Source: Methylococcaceae bacterium
GTDB lineage: Bacteria > Pseudomonadota > Gammaproteobacteria > Methylococcales > Methylomonadaceae
Assembly: GCA_030699345.1 (NCBI GenBank)
Contig: JAUYMX010000191.1
Location: forward strand, 1-35,442
Length of the DNA stretch: 35,442 nucleotides
Reading direction: 5' to 3'
The position numbers were made by a program, and so were the translations under genes. Positions 29,996-35,442 of this stretch are shown here, piece by piece (within the stretch, counting starts at the first letter, position 1; every line of letters starts with the position of its first letter). The notes beneath the pieces are model-generated. The model was given only the letters and a program-made list of their open reading frames with translations. It was not told the origin of the DNA and made no database searches.

Positions 29996-30745
29996 ATGAA
30001 ATATCAAAAAACTTTGCTAGTGCTGGCTTTGATCGCCAGTACAGTAACAACCAGTACTGCCCAGGCGTCTTTATTTGATCGTGGCGGTGGCCTGCTTTAT
30101 GACAATGTCCTCAATGTCACCTGGCTGCAAGACGCCAACTACGCTCATACTTCAGGTTATGCACTAGCCGATAGTACAGGAAGAATGGACTGGGCGACTG
30201 CAACTAACTGGGCCGCCAATCTGAATTTTGACGGCCTTACCGGCTGGCGTTTGGCGACCAATACCCCGGTCAGTGGTGGCACAAGTTTTGATTTATATTT
30301 CAGCTATAACGGCAGTACGGATTTTAGTTACAACATCACCAGCCCACACTCCGAGCTGGCCTATATGTACAATGTCAACCTAGGCTTGACGAATGCTGCC
30401 AGTACCACTGGCGCTAGCCAATCCAATTTTGGCATCTTCGGCAACGGTACTACTACCGGTCAAAATAACGTCGGCCTGGTGAACAACCTGCAAGGCACTG
30501 GTTACTGGTCTGGTGCTGAGTTATCGCCCGGTTCTGGCACTGCATGGTACTTCAATACCAGCTTTGGCTCGCAGGGCCATGTTTTTCCTAAGGGCTTCCA
30601 GTTCTATGCATGGGCCGTTCGCCCCGGCGATGTTGCCGCCATCCCTGTACCTAGTGCCGTCTGGTTATTTGGCACAGGAATAATCGGATTGTTAGGTTTA
30701 GGACGTCTCGGCAATATTGGTTCATTGGGGCAGAGCAATGCTTAA
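29996..30745 (+). CDS. Exported DUF1566-like protein with C-terminal sorting tail
   Basis: The 249-residue protein has a signal peptide (MKYQKTLLVLALIASTVTTS then TAQA-S). The mature part begins FDRGGGLLYDNVLNVTWLQD and has DWATATNWAANLNFDGLTGW, a DUF1566-like (Lcl C) module. The C-terminal tail IPVPSAVWLFGTGIIGLLGL is a PEP-CTERM-type sorting signal of the VPxPxxxWLF variant, but it is followed by GRLGNIGSLGQSNA rather than a short basic end. Such proteins are exported and processed by an exosortase. A cyclic di-GMP-I riboswitch lies in the leader. It overlaps the next gene by 8 bp. Confidence 0.8.
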   Translation: MKYQKTLLVLALIASTVTTSTAQASLFDRGGGLLYDNVLNVTWLQDANYAHTSGYALADSTGRMDWATATNWAANLNFDGLTGWRLATNTPVSGGTSFDLYFSYNGSTDFSYNITSPHSELAYMYNVNLGLTNAASTTGASQSNFGIFGNGTTTGQNNVGLVNNLQGTGYWSGAELSPGSGTAWYFNTSFGSQGHVFPKGFQFYAWAVRPGDVAAIPVPSAVWLFGTGIIGLLGLGRLGNIGSLGQSNA

Positions 30746-31388
30746 ATTTAAACAAACAGTAACGGTAGCTTTGTTGGCTTCATCAATTCTGCTGGCAACA
30801 GAAGCGAATGCTGCTTGGGGCATACCATCAACAGGTCCGGAGGTGGCTATCACTGACTCCATTGTTCCTATTGACGCCAATACCTGGACTTATACCTATA
30901 CACTTACAAATATCACGCATTGCTTTCTCGATTGTGGAAATACAGCTCCAACTGCCTTTGGGACGAAATCGATAAGCGATTACATACTTGCAGTCCGAGA
31001 GTTTGCAATTCCCTATTTTGACGATGCAAATGTGACGCTTGTCACCGCTCCGGCAAACTGGACATCGCAGGTAGTCGCCGACGATATTTTTGGATTAGGT
31101 TCTGGCGCCCATGCTCTGGTTTGGACGGCATTGACTGATAATTCCGGCATCGCTTTAGGCGCAACACTTGGCGGATTCTCTTATGAGTCGACCTTTGGTC
31201 CCGGCAAAGGGCCATTTTCAACCACGTTCGGCGGCGGATGGGTAGTACTTGGAGATCCGGCTATTCCTCTCTCACCAAGTGCGATTGCTGCGGGTATAGC
31301 GCCTTCTGCCATACCTGTTCCAGCAGCCGTTTGGTTATTTAGTAGCGGATTGGGCTTGCTGGGATTCATCAATCGCCGAAAAAGCTGA
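30738..31388 (+). CDS. Exported protein with VPxPA-type C-terminal sorting signal
   Basis: From ATG 30738 the protein has 216 residues and a signal peptide (MLKFKQTVTVALLASSILLA then TEANA-A). The middle is beta-rich with two Cys near 57 and 61 (HCFLDCGNT). The tail IPVPAAVWLFSSGLGLLGFI followed by NRRKS is a full PEP-CTERM-type sorting signal: motif, helix and basic end. It overlaps the previous gene by 8 bp, so both are likely translated from one riboswitch-controlled mRNA. Role at the cell surface or in the matrix is inferred. Confidence 0.82.
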   Translation: MLKFKQTVTVALLASSILLATEANAAWGIPSTGPEVAITDSIVPIDANTWTYTYTLTNITHCFLDCGNTAPTAFGTKSISDYILAVREFAIPYFDDANVTLVTAPANWTSQVVADDIFGLGSGAHALVWTALTDNSGIALGATLGGFSYESTFGPGKGPFSTTFGGGWVVLGDPAIPLSPSAIAAGIAPSAIPVPAAVWLFSSGLGLLGFINRRKS

Positions 31389-31402
31389 AATATCTGACTT
31401 TT

Positions 31403-31437
31403 ATCCTATGTCAAGGATAGGTAATATAGGATTTTTT
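31403..31437 (+). terminator. Intrinsic terminator after the sorting-signal genes
   Basis: ATCCTAT (31403-31409) pairs with ATAGGAT (31425-31431) and runs into five further T. A nested alternative ATCCT/AGGAT stem lies in the loop. The rest of 31438-31682 is noncoding. Confidence 0.65.
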
Positions 31438-32316
31438 ACGTGCATTGAACTGATCGACTACTACCGTCAAGTCTTGATTTGACTGTTTTTTACAAAGCGA
31501 AGTGGACTTTGCAATCCGGTTACCCGAAGCACTTTCCGTAATCGCAATTTAGAAATGTCTGTTCGGCGGCAATGACCCTGGCCGGTCAGACGCAATAGTG
31601 CCACTTTGCAAATGACCGGTATCGGGAAGCTTAAATCCATAGCTCAATGTCGCAAATGGGTCGTCTACTGTCGGAGATCTTTTTGCAAAACCCTATAAAC
31701 TAAAACGCCAAGTATCTGGATTTTCAACATTATGATAAGTTTAAAAGAGTTCGTTTTTTCGTTGATTTCAACAATCAATACACCTTTTGATTTAGTTAAA
31801 TTTTAACTTTTGAGCCACTTGCAAAACTATCGCCCAGAATCTGGCTAAGTTAAACAAGGCTGCTGATAAGCCGGTTTTTTTAAGCGGCCCCTGCTATTTC
31901 TAGTTAGTTGCCACGCAATTTCGGTGCTTTTTCACTATTCAAGGCATAGCGGTCCCATCCATCCAATATGTTCCAGTCAATCAATGCGTTTTTACGTCAC
32001 TAATATCATCATTTGATTGGTGATTAGCGGCAGAATCCCAAACATCAAATGACACATAACCTTCGTGTGCCCGCGCACACGGACAAAGCGCCCACCAATC
32101 TCATCTTTTAAACGGCTATTCACACGTTCAACAGTACTTCGCTCGTTGTAGCGTATTGCTTCGGCAGTGGTATGCCCGAGCTGTCGGCAGCGATTCTTTT
32201 TTTGAGGCCAGCTCTGCTTTTAAGGCGGCATCCCGACGCGGATTCACATCAATCAGCGGGATATGTCCCAGTTGTCGGCTGACGGCATGAATCTGCGGGG
32301 CATCGTAAGCGGCGTC

Positions 32317-32338
32317 CACTAGTGCCCCGTGTGGGTAT
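32317..32338. mobile_element. 19-bp micro-insertion 2 in the transposase gene
   Basis: ACTAGTGCCCCGTGTGGGT (32318-32336) is flanked by C and A. Removing it restores the coding sequence for LYDVMDAAYDAP. It is identical to the insertion at 32829-32847. Confidence 0.7.
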
Positions 32339-32827
32339 GACATCATAAAGATTGGTGACGCGCTCACTGCTCATGTGGGCTAAGGGCAGCGCGACTTGGC
32401 TATCATGGACAGAGGTTGAGGTTAAACACCGCACTAATGGGAATGCCGCCGTCAGCGACATCCAGGTGTAATTTGTAGCCGGTCCAGCTGGTTTTGTAAC
32501 CTTTACTGTTTTTCTTAGTGCCCACGTCGCACGCCGTGGGTAAGTCAGTGAGCATATCGGCGAGATTCATGCCGTCGGCTTGTTGTTCGAGGCGTGTCAA
32601 TGGCTTGGGAAGACGTTCTTCACCCCGTTTCGGGCGACCACGCTGGGCAGCTATTTTGGGGGCGATGACTTTTTTAAGCGGTTTTTCGCGTGCCTCAATA
32701 GCCGTCGAATCGCGGCTGTTATGGCCCACTATCTCGCCCGTATAGCTTTTTTTGATCAAGGCTTCATGGACGCGTTCAGGCAAATAGGCGGCGGAGAACT
32801 CGGCAAAGGCCCGCGAGAAGGTCCATT

Positions 32828-32849
32828 CACTAGTGCCCCGTGTGGGTAT
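32828..32849. mobile_element. 19-bp micro-insertion 3 in the transposase gene
   Basis: Identical to insertion 2, again between C and A (32829-32847). Removal restores RRDVPDEWTFSRAF. It is 30 bp from insertion 4. Confidence 0.7.
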
Positions 32850-32876
32850 CGGGGACATCACGGCGACGCTCCCAGC

Positions 32877-32896
32877 CATTTATGCCCTTTGGGTAC
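32877..32896. mobile_element. 17-bp micro-insertion 4 in the transposase gene
   Basis: ATTTATGCCCTTTGGGT (32878-32894) lies between C and A. Removal restores ALRRICGWERRRD. It creates the in-frame stop that ends the first transposase fragment. Confidence 0.7.
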
Positions 32897-33326
32897 AAAT
32901 CCGCCTTAAGGCACTATCGGTGGACAATCGATCCAGCAAGGCGCGCGTCGTCGGTAGGTGGTAAATAGTTTTCGCAACAAACGCCCGAGCAATGGCGGTG
33001 CGGTCTTGAGGCGGTCGACCTGGAAAGCCTCGACTGGAGGTGATGAATTCCTCGATGCGTATGATTTCCAACGTAGTGACCAAGGCTTGTTGTTTCTCGG
33101 TCTTTGGCCCCAGTTCTTCGGCTAGCCAGGGAAATAATGAGCTTTGGATGTTCAGCCATGTTTGTGATAAAGTTTCGTTTAACCCGTTCATCTTATTGAT
33201 ATTTATTGGTTTTTAGTCAATTCAATTTTATCATTTTTGAACAGGTTTTTCTTTTTTGGCCGTTCCGGCTACTAATTACGCTCGCTTTAAGGGGTTTTGC
33301 AAGTTCCTCAAACTACTAAAGAACTC

Positions 33327-35210
33327 ATGCCTGCTAACAAAAAGTCTATTCAAGACCCCTACGAAGCGATTTTAAAACAATTGCTTGTTGAACTGGTCGA
33401 ATTGCGCGAAACCATTGAAGATCATGCCAATCAACGTCTGCAAAAATACCAGAACAGCTATCATGGCGGCTTGTTTTCAAAAAGCGCACGTAATCTTGCA
33501 CACTATCTGGCGATGCGGCAATTTGACCTGCGCCATTTACAAGATCGCTTGGCACAGGCGGGCTTATCCTCGTTAGGCCGATCAGAATCATCGGTGTTAT
33601 CAACGTTCGATGCGCTGATTGAGGTATTAAACCGCGCCACCAATAAGTCCTATCAACCCAGCGCCAGGAACCCCAGCGAGAGTGGCTTTAATCGCGGCCA
33701 GCAGCTGTTGGAACAACACACCATCGCATTATTTGGCTCTTTTCATGATCATAGTAAAGCGCATGTCATGGTCACTTTGGGGACTGATGCCTCCTGGGAT
33801 TACGACTTGGTCAGCGCCTTACTGGAAAAAGGCATGACCTGCGCCCGTATCAATTGCGCCCATGATGATCCGGTTATCTGGCAGAAGATGATCAGCAATA
33901 TTCGTCGTGCCGAAACAGAACTGGCTAGTCCATGTCGAATTTTGATGGATTTAGCCGGACATAAAATTCGGACCGGCGCCATTACCCCAGGGCCCGCAGT
34001 ACATCGGATCAAAGTTCAAAAAGACCGCACCGGTAAGATCATCGCCCCAGGCTATTTGCTATTAACCAGTCAAGTTGATGCGACAGGCAATACTGATGCT
34101 TTGTTTAAAGTGCTAATACCCGAACAATTACACCGGCAACTTCAGCCAAAAATGACATTGAGCTTTACTGATACGCGTAATAGGCCCCGATATTTACAAG
34201 TGGAGCAAGCGCTGTCTGAGTCCGATTGGCTGGTAAGTTGCCCGCAAACGGCTTATCTGGCTTCTGGTTGTGTCATACAACTGTTGTCCGCAGATAAGTC
34301 AGCCCCCCAGAAAACGGTTGGCAAATTTAATTTGGGCGAATTTCCAGGTGAGCCTTTGGAGATTCGGGTGTTTAAAGGCGATACGGTTCTGCTAACGGCA
34401 GAACATATTCTTGGTAAACCCGCTGAACATAATGCCGATGGTGAGTTAACACACCCCGCGCAAATTGGCTGTACACTGTCATCGGCCATCAATAAACTTA
34501 AGGTGGGGCAACCGGTATGGATCGATGACGGCAAACTGGGCGCGACAGTCGAAGCCGTGTCCAAAAAAGGTGCGCTGTTGCGCATCACTCATGCAAAATC
34601 CAGCGGCGTTTGTATAAATTCCGACAAAGGCATTAATTTTCCGGAAACCGATCTTGGCTTGTCGCCATTAAGTCAGAAAGATTTAGTCGACTTGGATTTT
34701 GCCTGTGCTCATGCCGATTTAGTTGGCTTTTCATTTGTCGAAAGCCAACAGGATATGGAGTTATTGATGGATGAATTGGCAAAACGCAACGCTGCGGAAA
34801 TGCCTATCATCGCCAAGATTGAAACCAATCGTGCGGTAAAAAATCTGCCGGACATTATCTTGGGCACTATCGGGCGATACAACCTAGGCATCATGATTGC
34901 CCGTGGCGATTTAGCGGTGGAACTGGGTAGTGCCAGATTGGCTGAAATACAGGAAGAATTGTTATGGCTATGTGAGGCGGCGCATGTTCCCGTCATTTGG
35001 GCAACACAAGTACTCGAATCCATCGCCAAAAAAGGCACCCGGTCACGCCCTGAATTTACCGATGCAGCCATGGCCGTGCGCGCGGAATGCGTCATGCTTA
35101 ACAAAGGTCCCTACATACTGGATGCGATAGAAGCATTGGTTAATGTGATGAAACGCATGCATGAACACCAACGGAAAAAGTTTTCGCGCTTACGAGCGTT
35201 GCAATGGTGA
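33327..35210 (+). CDS. Atypical pyruvate kinase-like protein (627 residues)
   Basis: From ATG 33327. A helical N-terminal extension of about 150 residues precedes a pyruvate kinase barrel: VTLGTDASWDYDLVSALLEK, CARINCAHDD, RILMDLAGHKIRTG, VWIDDGKLGATVE, IIAKIETNRAVKNLPDIIL, IMIARGDLAVELG and VIWATQVLESIAKKGTRSRP. The Lys of IIAKIE and the acidic metal site are kept, as are ARGD and the TRSRPEFTDAA region. After CVMLNKGPYILDAIEA it ends, so the C-terminal allosteric domain is absent. Such long, C-truncated homologues exist in several Proteobacteria; true phosphoenolpyruvate kinase activity is likely but unproven. The IS inverted repeat ends 25 bp upstream. Confidence 0.85.
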   Translation: MPANKKSIQDPYEAILKQLLVELVELRETIEDHANQRLQKYQNSYHGGLFSKSARNLAHYLAMRQFDLRHLQDRLAQAGLSSLGRSESSVLSTFDALIEVLNRATNKSYQPSARNPSESGFNRGQQLLEQHTIALFGSFHDHSKAHVMVTLGTDASWDYDLVSALLEKGMTCARINCAHDDPVIWQKMISNIRRAETELASPCRILMDLAGHKIRTGAITPGPAVHRIKVQKDRTGKIIAPGYLLLTSQVDATGNTDALFKVLIPEQLHRQLQPKMTLSFTDTRNRPRYLQVEQALSESDWLVSCPQTAYLASGCVIQLLSADKSAPQKTVGKFNLGEFPGEPLEIRVFKGDTVLLTAEHILGKPAEHNADGELTHPAQIGCTLSSAINKLKVGQPVWIDDGKLGATVEAVSKKGALLRITHAKSSGVCINSDKGINFPETDLGLSPLSQKDLVDLDFACAHADLVGFSFVESQQDMELLMDELAKRNAAEMPIIAKIETNRAVKNLPDIILGTIGRYNLGIMIARGDLAVELGSARLAEIQEELLWLCEAAHVPVIWATQVLESIAKKGTRSRPEFTDAAMAVRAECVMLNKGPYILDAIEALVNVMKRMHEHQRKKFSRLRALQW

Positions 35211-35302
35211 ACTTAATTTCATAGGTTCTGGCGCTGCGCCTTAATCACTGATGTTACGCAAACTAAAAGAAATGATCTTTACCTATACTCAAGGATCGCT
35301 GG

Positions 35303-35325
35303 TGTCGCTATCGCGACAGTTTATT
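35303..35325 (+). terminator. Candidate terminator of the pyruvate kinase-like gene
   Basis: TGTCGC (35303-35308) and GCGACA (35313-35318) form a 6-bp stem with a TATC loop, followed by GTTTATTTT. A second hairpin TGTCGGT/ACCGACA (35330-35349) follows. Confidence 0.5.
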
Positions 35326-35354
35326 TTAATGTCGGTTCTCGCACCGACAGGCGA

Positions 35355-35436
35355 GCTACTTTCTTTTGCTTCGCCTCGGCAACTGCTCCCTGCGTTGCTC
35401 TACCTCCTGCATCCTTGCAGTCGAAAAGAAAGTAGC
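35355..35436. repeat. Dispersed repeat with 13-bp perfect inverted ends
   Basis: GCTACTTTCTTTT (35355-35367) and AAAAGAAAGTAGC (35424-35436) bound an 82-bp stretch with no frame. This is a familiar class of intergenic repeat in proteobacterial genomes. It reaches nearly to the end of the window. Confidence 0.6.
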
Positions 35437-35442
35437 CAAAGA

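Larger units (their letters stand above)
31992..33191 (-). pseudogene. Transposase (DDE, IS5/IS1182-like) broken by three micro-insertions and two slips
   Basis: Pieces read MNGLNETLSQTWLNIQSSLF, then RRIC(GWERRRDVPDE)WTFSRA, GHNSRDSTAIEAREKPLKKV, NLYDV(MD)AAYDAPQIHAV and NERSTVERVNSRLKDEIGGR, with the DDE residues in NSRDST, DAAYDA and TVERVN. The frame is broken by insertions at 32318-32336, 32829-32847 and 32878-32894 and by single-base slips near 32197-32203 and 32424-32426. Removing all five gives exactly 381 codons including stop. The gene cannot make active transposase as written. Confidence 0.85.
31683..33302. mobile_element. Decayed insertion sequence (IS5/IS1182-like)
   Basis: TTGCAAAACCC at 31683-31693 is mirrored by GGGTTTTGCAA at 33292-33302, giving 11-bp inverted ends around the transposase gene. 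A second TTGCAAAAC at 31819 is an alternative left end. About 300 bp between the left end and the transposase stop hold no gene. No target duplication is evident. The right end abuts the pyruvate kinase-like gene, whose start lies 25 bp beyond it. Confidence 0.6.

Noticed and set aside
32060..32085. GTGTGCCCGCGCACAC palindrome near 32069 as a further micro-insertion
   Set aside because: It is part of the normal transposase coding sequence (GRFVRVRGHTKVMCH) and needs no removal to restore the frame.

Overview
The window reads as chromosomal DNA of a gammaproteobacterium. A methanotroph of the order Methylococcales (Methylobacter-like) is my best guess. This rests on gene families rather than a marker gene: a copper-storage four-helix protein, a PQQ-type sugar dehydrogenase, VPxPxxxWLF-type sorting tails, DUF883/YqjE/YqjK membrane proteins, small metal-binding SmbP, and many short REP-like repeats. 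I see no rRNA, tRNA or CRISPR.

Layout. (1) 1-5.4 kb, plus strand: copper-storage protein, PQQ-type dehydrogenase lipoprotein, a membrane protein and a 24-residue membrane peptide, closed by a strong terminator; then a BON lipoprotein and a yqjD-D-E-K-like operon. (2) 5.5-13.3 kb, minus strand: CDF metal exporter, glutathione reductase with a frameshifted peroxiredoxin, then envelope-stress genes (DUF2383, SmbP, three CsbD proteins of which one is exported, transglutaminase-like protein, small membrane proteins). (3) 13.6-19.0 kb, minus strand: GAF/HD-GYP protein, lectin-like secreted protein, and an apparent operon of ECF sigma factor, tiny anti-sigma-like protein, signal peptidase I and a secreted HEXXH protein. 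(4) 19.0-21.3 kb: a D-lactate dehydrogenase remnant, then two integron gene cassettes with attC sites and a sigma70-like promoter but no integrase. (5) 21.4-25.0 kb, minus strand: DUF2272 lipoprotein, a 619-residue secreted protein, a Mut7-C protein. (6) 25.0-27.8 kb: a nest of repeats and hairpins, and a lytic transglycosylase. (7) 27.8-31.4 kb, plus strand: an unknown 511-residue membrane protein, then a probable cyclic di-GMP-I riboswitch upstream of two exported proteins with C-terminal sorting tails. (8) 31.7-33.3 kb: a decayed insertion sequence carrying three very small insertions. (9) 33.3-35.2 kb: an atypical pyruvate kinase-like protein.

The two observations I rate highest were read directly from the bases. 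First, four stress-type promoters (copper-storage gene, BON gene, two csbD genes) share a 14-bp dyad GTTCG-N4-CGAAC followed by CGAC, exactly 22 bp upstream of a -10-like hexamer. The dyad is therefore centred near -41.5, the position of a class II activator of the Crp/Fnr kind. Second, four 17- or 19-bp insertions of one sequence family sit between C and A. Three are inside the transposase gene and one is inside a common dispersed repeat. Removing them, together with two single-base slips, restores a 380-codon transposase frame.
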